A stretch of 35,944 nucleotides of DNA from SAR86 cluster bacterium SAR86B (GTDB lineage Bacteria; Pseudomonadota; Gammaproteobacteria; Magnimaribacterales; Magnimaribacteraceae), in assembly GCA_905182235.1 (NCBI GenBank), contig CAJJAM010000034.1:1-35944 (forward strand), in the 5' to 3' direction. The notes under the pieces are model-generated. The model was not told where the DNA came from. It saw only the letters and a list, made by a program, of their open reading frames with translations, and made no database searches. How positions within the stretch are numbered: position 1 is the stretch's first letter; every line of letters begins with the position of its first letter. The position numbers were made by a program, and so were the translations under genes. Below are positions 20,927 through 27,673 of this stretch, in pieces.

Positions 20927-22156
20927 TTATAGATTTCCGCCAAACCATCTAGATAGTCTGTTAAGAATATTCTTATCTCTATGGATATAATTTAAATGAT
21001 CTTCTTGTAATTGTTTTTGTCCGTACAAAAGCAGTCCAACTGATGTTGCATAAATAGGATTATTAATGATCTCCGAAAATCCTTCTATCGAATGAGGGGA
21101 ACCCAATCTAACGGGAGCATGAAAAATTTCTTCTGCTAGCTCGGCAGCTCCTTCTACCTTAGCAGCTCCACCTGTTAAAACTACTCCTGCAGGAATCAAA
21201 GATTCAAATCCGCTGAGGCTCAATTTCTGCTGAGCCATACTAAATATTTCTACATACCTTCTTTCTAAAACATCCGCCAAGGCCTGTCTTGATAGTTCTC
21301 TTTCAGGTCTTCCTCCCATTCCTGGTACCATCATTACTTCTTCAGGTTTTGTTAATGAACTTACAGCACAACCATACATTTGTTTTATATGCTCTGCTTG
21401 TGTCGGAGGGGTTCTGAGTGCTTGTGCAATATCATTAGTTACATGGTCTCCAGCTATTGGTATGACATCCGTAAACGCAATTGAACCATCCATAAAAACA
21501 GCCATGTCCGTTGTTCCACCACCGATGTCTATTAAACAGACACCTAAATCTCTTTCATCATGCGTCAAAACAGAATAACTAGAAGCTAACTGTTCAAGCA
21601 CAAAAGCCTCCACATCAAGTCCAGAGGCATTAATACATTTATGAATATTTTGAGATGAATTTTCACTGCAGGTCACTAAATGAACCTTAGCTTCCAACCT
21701 TGACCCTGCCATTCCAAGAGGTTCTTTTATTCCATCTTGTTTATCGATTATGTAATCGCGAGGTAACACATGCAGAAGTCTTTGATCGGCAGGTATAGCC
21801 ATTGCTTGGGCTGTTTCTATAACCCTATCTACATCCCCATATCTAACTTCACCATCTTTTATAGGTACAACTCCTTCTGAGTTCAACCCTCTTATGTGAC
21901 TGCCCGAAATACCCACATAACATGAACCTATATGACATCCAGCCATAGACTCTGCTTCAGCAATAGATTTCTTTATAGCTTGGGTTGTTGACTCTATATC
22001 CACAACAACACCATTTTTTAAACCTTTTGAAGGGTGTGTTCCTAGGCCTATTATCTCAATGTTATCCTCGCCTCTTGTTTCAGCTACTATCGCTACTACT
22101 TTAGAGGTTCCAATATCTACTCCAACTAACATTTCATTTTTACTTAAATTATTCAT
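20927..22156 (-). CDS. ftsA: Cell division protein FtsA
   Basis: 409 residues. An actin-like ATPase that tethers FtsZ to the membrane and recruits late divisome proteins. Actin-fold phosphate loops are visible: VGVDIGTSKVVAIVAE and LIDIGGGTTDMAVF. The SHS2-like 1C domain lies at about 85-165 and VVLTGGAAKVEGA marks the adenosine motif. The C-terminal NILNRLSRWFGGNL is an amphipathic membrane-targeting helix. AAGGAATAG precedes the ATG. It lies between ftsQ and ftsZ, preserving the local QAZ order. Confidence 0.97.
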   Translation of the reverse strand: MNNLSKNEMLVGVDIGTSKVVAIVAETRGEDNIEIIGLGTHPSKGLKNGVVVDIESTTQAIKKSIAEAESMAGCHIGSCYVGISGSHIRGLNSEGVVPIKDGEVRYGDVDRVIETAQAMAIPADQRLLHVLPRDYIIDKQDGIKEPLGMAGSRLEAKVHLVTCSENSSQNIHKCINASGLDVEAFVLEQLASSYSVLTHDERDLGVCLIDIGGGTTDMAVFMDGSIAFTDVIPIAGDHVTNDIAQALRTPPTQAEHIKQMYGCAVSSLTKPEEVMMVPGMGGRPERELSRQALADVLERRYVEIFSMAQQKLSLSGFESLIPAGVVLTGGAAKVEGAAELAEEIFHAPVRLGSPHSIEGFSEIINNPIYATSVGLLLYGQKQLQEDHLNYIHRDKNILNRLSRWFGGNL

Positions 22157-22169
22157 TTCTATTCCTTCT

Positions 22170-22841
22170 TTAACTAAAATTTACGGCGATTGCGTTGTTA
22201 TACCTAAAATCTATACTTCTAATATGGTTCAATTTTCCTGAGCTCAGCTCGAACGAGATAAAATCCTCGAGACGTTCGAGCTGAACCCGGAAATTCTTTT
22301 TAGAAAATACGAAGGTTGCTCCTTCGTCATCTGTTACTTCAATTAGACCGTTATTTTGTGACTCTATCTTTTTTAACTTTCTTTTTAGCTTATTGAATAA
22401 AGATTGAAGATCTCTAGACAAATACAGTAATTCTAGAGTTTCATCATCTGGAGCATCTATATATAGAACATTAATGGTTGTATCGGTTTTCTCTGGAAAA
22501 ATGATATGGCCACTATGAGTAAGGTAATTACTGTTAGATAATCTAGCAAATGGCTGGTGTTCTTCAATCTCAACATCTAAAACATTTGGCCATCTCTTTT
22601 TATAGTGGAAAGAATGGACCCAGGTATTTGTAAAAATCTCAGAATTTGAATTTAAATCTAAAAGTCCTAATTCTATAAAGTCTAAAACACGTTGATTAAC
22701 TTGAACATAATCTGAAATAAAAGCATGTTTTGAAAAAATATTTATATCTTTACTGTGTTTGATATCAAAACCATCTGCTTTAGAACATCCCAATACCATA
22801 TTTAAAATTAGAATTAATAAAATATAATTTAGTTTATTCAT
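22170..22841 (-). CDS. ftsQ: FtsQ-like divisome protein with lipobox-like N-terminus
   Basis: About 223 residues from ATG 22841, which overlaps the ftsL end by 8 bases. The body matches FtsQ: a POTRA-like part, then NTWVHSFHYKKRWPNVLDV with the conserved RRWP-like motif, EEHQPFARL, HSGHIIFPE and C-terminal IRSIDFRYNNAIAVNF. FtsQ normally has a long cytoplasmic tail and a membrane anchor. Here only about five residues (MNKLN) precede a hydrophobic stretch ending VLGC, resembling a type II signal peptide. It may be a lipoprotein or simply a short-tailed bitopic protein. Position between ftsL and ftsA supports FtsQ. Confidence 0.85.
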   Translation of the reverse strand: MNKLNYILLILILNMVLGCSKADGFDIKHSKDINIFSKHAFISDYVQVNQRVLDFIELGLLDLNSNSEIFTNTWVHSFHYKKRWPNVLDVEIEEHQPFARLSNSNYLTHSGHIIFPEKTDTTINVLYIDAPDDETLELLYLSRDLQSLFNKLKRKLKKIESQNNGLIEVTDDEGATFVFSKKNFRVQLERLEDFISFELSSGKLNHIRSIDFRYNNAIAVNFS

Positions 22842-23118
22842 AGCCGGGTACCCTGATGATAACTTTTTCACTCAATTTTGGAGCTCTCATGCCTAAGTTA
22901 TTTTGTGCCACTCGTCTCAAGGTCAATTGATTCCTAGAATATTGGACCTCTTCTATAAGAATATTTGATTGAAAAGATAGTTCGTTATTATTAATTTTAA
23001 GATCGTCTACTAAAGAAAATGCAATCTTATATTCATAGGTTTGCCAAATAGCTATTAAGGAACCTAAAACGGCTAATATAGAAAGACTAACAAAAAGAGA
23101 GGCTCTTAATACATTCAT
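22834..23118 (-). CDS. ftsL: Cell division protein FtsL
   Basis: 94 residues: one membrane segment (about 6-25), then a periplasmic coiled coil (about 35-70) and the FtsL-typical ending AQNNLGMRAP. FtsL pairs with FtsB and FtsQ and activates FtsWI. It begins two bases after the rsmH stop, its classical place, but is followed by ftsQ instead of ftsI. Assignment rests on topology, the LGMRAP motif and position, since FtsL sequences diverge strongly. Confidence 0.88.
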   Translation of the reverse strand: MNVLRASLFVSLSILAVLGSLIAIWQTYEYKIAFSLVDDLKINNNELSFQSNILIEEVQYSRNQLTLRRVAQNNLGMRAPKLSEKVIIRVPGYE

Positions 23119-23119
23119 C

Positions 23120-24004
23120 CTATGCCACCTTCTCTGCTACTCTTAGAATCGCACTTCTGCTTCTCGGATTTTCCTTTATCTCTTCTTTACTTGGCTTTAG
23201 ATGTTTTCCACCTACTGTTTTAAAATTAACGGAAGATGATATTCTGTCTTTCCCTTGAATAAATCTTTTTACTACTCTGTCTTCAATAGAATGAAAACTG
23301 ATAATAGCCAACCTGCCGCCATCTCTAAGAAGAAAACTTGCAACTTCAAGAACAGAGTATAGCTCTTTTATCTCTTCATTAACTTGCATCCGAATAGCTC
23401 TAAAAATATTAGTTGCAGGATGTTTCTTGCCTCTCCTTGGGATGCATGAAAGGACTATTTCAGTAAGCTCCTGCGTAGAAGTGATGGGTTGTTTAATTCG
23501 TCTTTCACAAATAATCTTTGCAACTCTCCTTGAAGCCCTCTCTTCACCTAAAATCCAAAAGACATCTTCTATTTCTTTTTTTGATGCAGTATTAATCCAT
23601 TGTTCAGCTGAAATGCCAGTTGATTGATCCATTCTCATATCCAAAGGTCCTTTAGATTGGAAACTAAAGCCTCTTTCAGAATCATCTAGTTGGGTAGATG
23701 AGATCCCTAAATCAACGAGAATTCCATCTATTGAATCTTTCTTAACGTGATCTTTTAAATTGCTAAACCTATCACTTATCAAGGAGAATCTTTTATCACT
23801 CTTTAAATTTAATGGGACCTTATCTCTTACATTAACGTCTCTATCAATACCTATAAGTCTACCTTCATCTTGAAGTTCTTTTAATATTTCTTGAGAGTGT
23901 CCTCCTGCCCCAAAAGTACAATCAATATAAATGCCATTCTTATCGATAACCAGGTAGGTTAGAACTTCTTCAACCATTACAGCTTCATGCGTCTTATTAA
24001 TCAA
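23120..24004 (-). CDS. rsmH: 16S rRNA (cytosine1402-N4)-methyltransferase RsmH
   Basis: About 294 residues. It N4-methylates C1402 of 16S rRNA with S-adenosylmethionine. Evidence: HEAVMVEEVLTYL, SAM-binding DCTFGAGGHSQEIL, DGILVDLGISSTQLD, RGFSFQSKGPLDMRMD, IFRAIRMQVNEE and IISFHSIEDRVVKRF. The frame is open further upstream, but RsmH homology begins near HEAV. A TTG at 24004, overlapping the mraZ TGA and preceded by GAGGAG 8 bases away, is the best start. RsmI, encoded 1 kb upstream, modifies the same nucleotide (2'-O). Confidence 0.95.
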   Translation of the reverse strand: MINKTHEAVMVEEVLTYLVIDKNGIYIDCTFGAGGHSQEILKELQDEGRLIGIDRDVNVRDKVPLNLKSDKRFSLISDRFSNLKDHVKKDSIDGILVDLGISSTQLDDSERGFSFQSKGPLDMRMDQSTGISAEQWINTASKKEIEDVFWILGEERASRRVAKIICERRIKQPITSTQELTEIVLSCIPRRGKKHPATNIFRAIRMQVNEEIKELYSVLEVASFLLRDGGRLAIISFHSIEDRVVKRFIQGKDRISSSVNFKTVGGKHLKPSKEEIKENPRSRSAILRVAEKVA

Positions 24005-24480
24005 AAAGGTATCTCCTCTAAGCTTGTTGGTAAATCTGAAGACAGATCCTCTCCTTCTACCTGGAGCCCAATTTGTTTCTTTTCCCAATTTTCTAAACTC
24101 CAAAGTTCAAATTTAGAGCCCATCCCTACAAGCGCAACCTGCTCCTTTGCTTTTAAACCTGCAAAATCTCTTAGAATCTGTGGAATTAACAATGTCATTC
24201 TTTCAGAAACCTCAAATTCTGTGACGGAAGCATTTCCTAATATCTTCCATTGAATAGTTCTTACCTTCTGATTAAGGCCTCCTAAGGCTTCAAATTTAGC
24301 AGATATATCCTTCCATAACTTTCCTGGATATATCATAAGTGCAGGGTATTGAGGGTCTTTTGTTATAACTATACTGCCCTCACAATTTTGCCTCAACAGA
24401 TCTCGATAACGAGCAGGGATAGCTATTCTTCCCTTAGTATCCAAGGTAAGCGCGCTGGATCCATAAATACCTAAACTCAC
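24001..24480 (-). CDS. mraZ: Transcriptional regulator MraZ
   Basis: About 159 residues from GTG 24480, chosen because AAGGA lies 8 bases upstream; a TTG at 24507 would add nine residues. MraZ is an AbrB-fold ring-forming DNA-binding protein that represses the dcw promoter in E. coli. It shows two SpoVT/AbrB-like repeats: ALTLDTKGRIAIPARYRDLL (about 8-28) and VSERMTLLIPQILRDFA (about 85-105). It is the first gene of the dcw cluster, and 10-bp-spaced repeats fitting its own operator lie 44-79 bases upstream. Confidence 0.95.
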   Translation of the reverse strand: MSLGIYGSSALTLDTKGRIAIPARYRDLLRQNCEGSIVITKDPQYPALMIYPGKLWKDISAKFEALGGLNQKVRTIQWKILGNASVTEFEVSERMTLLIPQILRDFAGLKAKEQVALVGMGSKFELWSLENWEKKQIGLQVEGEDLSSDLPTSLEEIPF

Positions 24481-24523
24481 TTTTATTATCCTTTTTTTAA
24501 TAACCAATTAAAAAATATTGGTT

Positions 24524-24559
24524 CATTTTCTTCCACTTTAGAACACTTTTACACACTTT
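24524..24559 (-). promoter_or_regulatory. MraZ operator: direct repeats with 10-bp period
   Basis: Read on the minus strand, AAAGTG occurs exactly at 24554-24559, 24544-24549 and 24534-24539, and a fourth copy AAAATG follows at 24524-24529, all in 10-bp register. MraZ is known to bind short GTG-containing direct repeats separated by 5-bp spacers upstream of mraZ. Location, spacing and core fit; binding itself is inferred. Confidence 0.72.
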
Positions 24560-24583
24560 TTTGTTAATTACTAGGACTTGTTC

Positions 24584-24607
24584 CTATTTCGTTACACTCA
24601 GAAATAG
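24584..24607. repeat. Inverted repeat near the mraZ promoter
   Basis: CTATTTC and GAAATAG flank a 10-base centre. The outer arm lies 4 bases below a TATAAT hexamer (24611-24616), so it would overlap the transcription start. It could be an operator for a dimeric regulator, but no partner can be named. As RNA it forms a 9-bp stem with one G-U pair, but no T-run follows. Confidence 0.4.
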
Positions 24608-24610
24608 AAC

Positions 24611-24616
24611 ATTATA
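24611..24616 (-). promoter_or_regulatory. Candidate -10 element of the mraZ/dcw promoter
   Basis: Minus-strand TATAAT matches the sigma70 -10 consensus exactly. The -35 region at suitable distance (CTTATA or TTATAC) is weak. It lies between the rnpB 3' end and the MraZ-type repeats, 131 bases upstream of the chosen mraZ start, where the main dcw promoter would be expected. Confidence 0.45.
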
Positions 24617-24642
24617 AAAATTTTGAATTTAGGTATAAGAAA

Positions 24643-24977
24643 GGAGTGAGCTAACCGGTAAGCCGGGTTCTGTCTAGGATAATCATTCATCTAGGTTTTA
24701 CGTCACCATAAAACTCAAGCAACCTACCCAGGTTCAGCCAGGACTGACTAAAGAACCTCTATTTGGTCTTGCTCCAGACGGGGTTTGCAATGCCGTAAAA
24801 TGTTACCAATTACGCGGTGCGCTTTTACCGCACCTTTTCACCCTTACCTAACTAATAGGCGGTTTATTTTCTGCTGCACTTTCCGTAGACTCACGTCTCC
24901 CAGGTGTTACCTGGCATCTTGTCCAATGGAGCCCGGACTTTCCTCTCTTAAAAAGAGCGATTATCTAGTTAGCTCAG
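24643..24977 (-). ncRNA. rnpB: RNase P RNA (type A), compact form
   Basis: The catalytic RNA that cuts 5' leaders from pre-tRNA. Recognised by the universal segments (5' to 3' on the minus strand) GAGGAAAGTCCGGGCTCCA, AGGTAAGGGTGAAA, GGAGCAAGACCAAATAG, GGTAGGTTGCTTGAG, AGATGAATGATTATC and GACAGAACCCGGCTTACCGG. The ends pair as P1: TGAGCTAAC at 24968-24976 with GTTAGCTCA at 24647-24655. P2 pairs TAGATAATC with GATTATCCTA. The RNA is about 335 bases against 377 in E. coli: P3 is only CTCTT/AAGAG with a 3-base loop (24945-24957) and P12 only 4 bp with a 5-base loop (24847-24859). The exact 3' end is uncertain by a few bases; no intrinsic terminator follows. Confidence 0.97.
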
Positions 24978-24981
24978 ATAA

Positions 24982-25011
24982 ATTATAACTTATCTAAAGA
25001 GAGAATCTCAA
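24982..25011 (-). promoter_or_regulatory. Sigma70-type promoter of rnpB
   Basis: Minus-strand TTGAGA (25006-25011) and TATAAT (24982-24987) are separated by 18 bases. The predicted transcription start, about 7 bases downstream, coincides with the first base of helix P1 near 24976. The -35 box covers the rsmI stop codon, so the promoter is embedded in the end of rsmI. Confidence 0.8.
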
Positions 25012-25853
25012 TCGTATTTTATTAACTCTTTATAAAGAATATTCTTTTTAATATTTAATATTTTAGAGGCAAGGACCATGGCATCATTGTTAGGAAGGTG
25101 GTCAACTAGCAGGTGTAAGATTCTAGCTCCTTCTTCAGACAACTCGCTGTCGAAGTTCTGTTTTTTGCTAATTTCATCAAATACCAGAACAAATTCACCT
25201 TTTGATCCAAATTTAGAATTACTTAATTCATCAATAACCTCTTTAATTTCACCTCTATAAAAAGTTTCATACATTTTGCTTATTTCTCTAGCAATAAAGA
25301 TATTCTTTTGAGGAGAATTTTCTGAAATATCTTCAAGAAGCTTTTTAATGCGCACACCGGACTCAAATAAGATCGATGTCTTTTGTTCTTTTACTAAATT
25401 TTTTATAAAGTTAAGTCTTTCGTTTTTCTTTCGTGGAGGAAATCCCATAAATATAAAATTATCAGAATTAAAACCTGAAACAGACAATGCAGATGTAACA
25501 GATGAAGGTCCTGGTAAAGGACTTATTTTTATACCAAGAGAAATAGCTTCTTTAACTAACAACAGTCCTGGATCTGATATTAATGGTGTGCCTGCATCAC
25601 TAACAAGCGCCAAATCATTGCCGTCTTTCAATAAACCTATTAAATAATTAAGTTTTTTTCTCTCAGAAAACCTGTGGTATGAAGTTAGTTTTGTTTTAAT
25701 TTGATGGTGATTAAAAAGAATTTTTGTTTTTCTTGTATCTTCAGCTGCGCAGATAAAAACTTCTGATAGAATCTTTAAAGCTCTTAAAGATATATCTTCA
25801 AGATTTCCTATAGGAGTTGCTACTATATAAAGAGTGCCTGATTTAGAATTCAT
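25008..25853 (-). CDS. rsmI: 16S rRNA (cytidine1402-2'-O)-methyltransferase RsmI
   Basis: 281 residues, a tetrapyrrole-methylase-fold enzyme that 2'-O-methylates C1402 of 16S rRNA. Signatures: GTLYIVATPIGNLEDISLRALKIL, AAEDTRKTKILF, LVSDAGTPLISDPG, PLPGPSSVTSALSVSGF and FMGFPPRKKNER. It ends at the rnpB promoter. Its ATG at 25853 is separated by only 5 bases from the start codon of the divergent lpoA-like gene, and no ribosome-binding site is visible upstream, so the transcript may be leaderless or start inside lpoA. Confidence 0.95.
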   Translation of the reverse strand: MNSKSGTLYIVATPIGNLEDISLRALKILSEVFICAAEDTRKTKILFNHHQIKTKLTSYHRFSERKKLNYLIGLLKDGNDLALVSDAGTPLISDPGLLLVKEAISLGIKISPLPGPSSVTSALSVSGFNSDNFIFMGFPPRKKNERLNFIKNLVKEQKTSILFESGVRIKKLLEDISENSPQKNIFIAREISKMYETFYRGEIKEVIDELSNSKFGSKGEFVLVFDEISKKQNFDSELSEEGARILHLLVDHLPNNDAMVLASKILNIKKNILYKELIKYD

Positions 25854-25858
25854 GAGTT

Positions 25859-27022
25859 ATGTTTAAACTTAAACAAAATATTATCTTATTTCTTTTATTT
25901 TTATGCTTATTAAGCTGTTCTTCTAATCCTGTATCACCAATTGATCCAAAAAAAAATATCTTCATTACAAAGCCTGAAGTTGCATTTAATATCAAAAACC
26001 TTCCAAAACAAATAAATGTATTTTATTTTAATTCAAATATTGACGCAGAAGATAGCTCACCTCTGCTTCAAGGCATTACAGATAATTACTATTATTACAA
26101 AGAAGAAATTGGGTATGCTCCAGAATTAAATTTTATTGATTTCTCTGATAATATTTATTGCATGGAAAATATGACTCTATTAAAAGAGTCATTCTCAATA
26201 GGCCTGCTTTTCAATCAAGATTACTCTCTGCTTGATAATAATTGCTACCAAAGGTTCCTAAAATTAAAAGGCCTTGTAGTCACAAAAAATAAAATCATGG
26301 GGGTTAAAGAACTAAAATTAAGAGAATTCAATATTAACAGAGAGGTGGATATAAAGAACTTACTCAATATTGCAAAGAATAACGGAGGCTTGAGAGCAAT
26401 AATTATTGATGACTCTACAACAAAAGATAAGGCGTTGGTTGAGAAAATATGGAAGAACATGGATGGTGAAGTAGTCTCATCTGTCTCATCAGAGAAGAAA
26501 ATAAGCAGTCAAAAGTTGCTCTCAGAAATTCTTCTAATGGAGCAAAGTAAAGTAAGAGGTAGAAAGATTTCTCGGATAATAGGCCTTCCAATTAAGACTG
26601 AACCTCGAAAACGAGAAGACATTGATTCTATATTCTTCTCTACATCTCTTTCAAATGCCAGGAGTCTCAAGCCAGCACTTGAATATAACTTTGCCGATAA
26701 TATATCTGTGTATTTAATCCCAAGCTGGAGTGAAGATGAACACTTAACAGATAATGAGTTAGATTTAGAGAAAGTGATGATTAGTGAAATGCCCTTCCTA
26801 CTTAATACAAATACAAGTTTTCAAAAAACTAATTCTAGAAATTTTGCAATTGGTTATGATGCTTATGAGTTAGTACTTTTATTGAATACTAGCTCCAGAA
26901 GAAATTTTAATTATTTTGGTTTAACAGGTCTTATAACCAACGAATACCCTTCAATTCAAAAAAAATCTCTGCATGCAAAAGTGATAAAAGGGAAATTAGA
27001 ATATCAAGGTTACGACTACTAA
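25859..27022 (+). CDS. lpoA: LpoA-like outer-membrane lipoprotein, N-terminal domain missing
   Basis: 387 residues; E. coli LpoA is about 680. The N-terminus is a clear type II signal peptide with lipobox LLSC (Cys20). The C-terminal half resembles the periplasmic-binding-like domain of LpoA/LppC: RKREDIDSIFFSTSLSNARSLKPALEYNFA, SVYLIPSWSE, FAIGYDAYELVLLL and FNYFGLTGLI. LpoA activates the bifunctional peptidoglycan synthase PBP1a from the outer membrane. The helical TPR-like N-terminal domain seems to be absent. It is divergent from rsmI, as in other gammaproteobacteria, which supports the name. The stop overlaps the sspA stop by 4 bases. Confidence 0.78.
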   Translation: MFKLKQNIILFLLFLCLLSCSSNPVSPIDPKKNIFITKPEVAFNIKNLPKQINVFYFNSNIDAEDSSPLLQGITDNYYYYKEEIGYAPELNFIDFSDNIYCMENMTLLKESFSIGLLFNQDYSLLDNNCYQRFLKLKGLVVTKNKIMGVKELKLREFNINREVDIKNLLNIAKNNGGLRAIIIDDSTTKDKALVEKIWKNMDGEVVSSVSSEKKISSQKLLSEILLMEQSKVRGRKISRIIGLPIKTEPRKREDIDSIFFSTSLSNARSLKPALEYNFADNISVYLIPSWSEDEHLTDNELDLEKVMISEMPFLLNTNTSFQKTNSRNFAIGYDAYELVLLLNTSSRRNFNYFGLTGLITNEYPSIQKKSLHAKVIKGKLEYQGYDY

Positions 27023-27657
27023 GACCTCATGTCTCTCTCGAGTTCAGATAAACTTTCTATAAAGCACGGTCTAGTAAAAACTCTTTGCATATATGCATAA
27101 ACAGGTTTAGTTTTAGTATCCTTTGGTAATTCAATACCTACTAAAGGCAAACGCCATAATATTGGCGCTATACAGCAGTCAACAAGACTAAAATCTTCTG
27201 ACATGAAGAATGGCTTTTCTTTAAGAATTGGCGATAAGCCTAAGATTTTAGATTTAAACTCTTGTCTGGCTTTTTTTGATTGAGATTCTGTTAATTTTCC
27301 TCCCAGAAGGTCATCAAATATTTTACACCAATCTTTTTGAACTCTTTGAATAAAGAGTCTAATTTGCGCTCTTGAAACAGGGTAGACAGGCAATAAAGGT
27401 GGATGCGGAAAGCGTTCATCTAAATATTCCATCAGCACCACAGAATCATATAAACAGACATCTCTATCAACAAGCACTGGAAGTTCTCCATAAGGGCTTA
27501 CTTCAAAAAGTTCACTACTTAAATCATCAATATCAGAATCAATGATTTCACCGGTGATACCTTTTTCAGCCATTACTATTCTCACTCTGTGGCAGTAATG
27601 ATCCAAAGGGTCAGAAAAAAGGGCCATAGATGTTCTATTACTTAGTAGGGATGTCAT
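27019..27657 (-). CDS. sspA: Stringent starvation protein A
   Basis: 212 residues with a glutathione S-transferase fold. SspA binds RNA polymerase and alters promoter use under starvation or acid stress. Matching segments are MALFSDPLDHYCHRVRIVMAEKG, VSPYGELPVLVDRDVCLYDS, MEYLDERFPHPPLLPVYPV and the helical domain with RVQKDWCKIFDDLL. ATG 27657 has AGGAG 5 bases upstream, favouring it over the internal ATG. It follows petC, the usual order. No sspB follows: the next gene downstream is lpoA on the other strand. Confidence 0.94.
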   Translation of the reverse strand: MTSLLSNRTSMALFSDPLDHYCHRVRIVMAEKGITGEIIDSDIDDLSSELFEVSPYGELPVLVDRDVCLYDSVVLMEYLDERFPHPPLLPVYPVSRAQIRLFIQRVQKDWCKIFDDLLGGKLTESQSKKARQEFKSKILGLSPILKEKPFFMSEDFSLVDCCIAPILWRLPLVGIELPKDTKTKPVYAYMQRVFTRPCFIESLSELERDMRS

Positions 27658-27673
27658 AAAAACTCCTGATTGA

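Noticed and set aside
22170-22841. Unknown lipoprotein unrelated to FtsQ
   Set aside because: The RWP-type motif, EEHQPFARL, C-terminal RYNNAIAVNF and position between ftsL and ftsA fit FtsQ better.
24004-24103. N-terminal extension of rsmH into mraZ
   Set aside because: RsmH homology begins after the TTG at 24004, which has GAGGAG at 8 bases; the extension merely reads mraZ in another frame.
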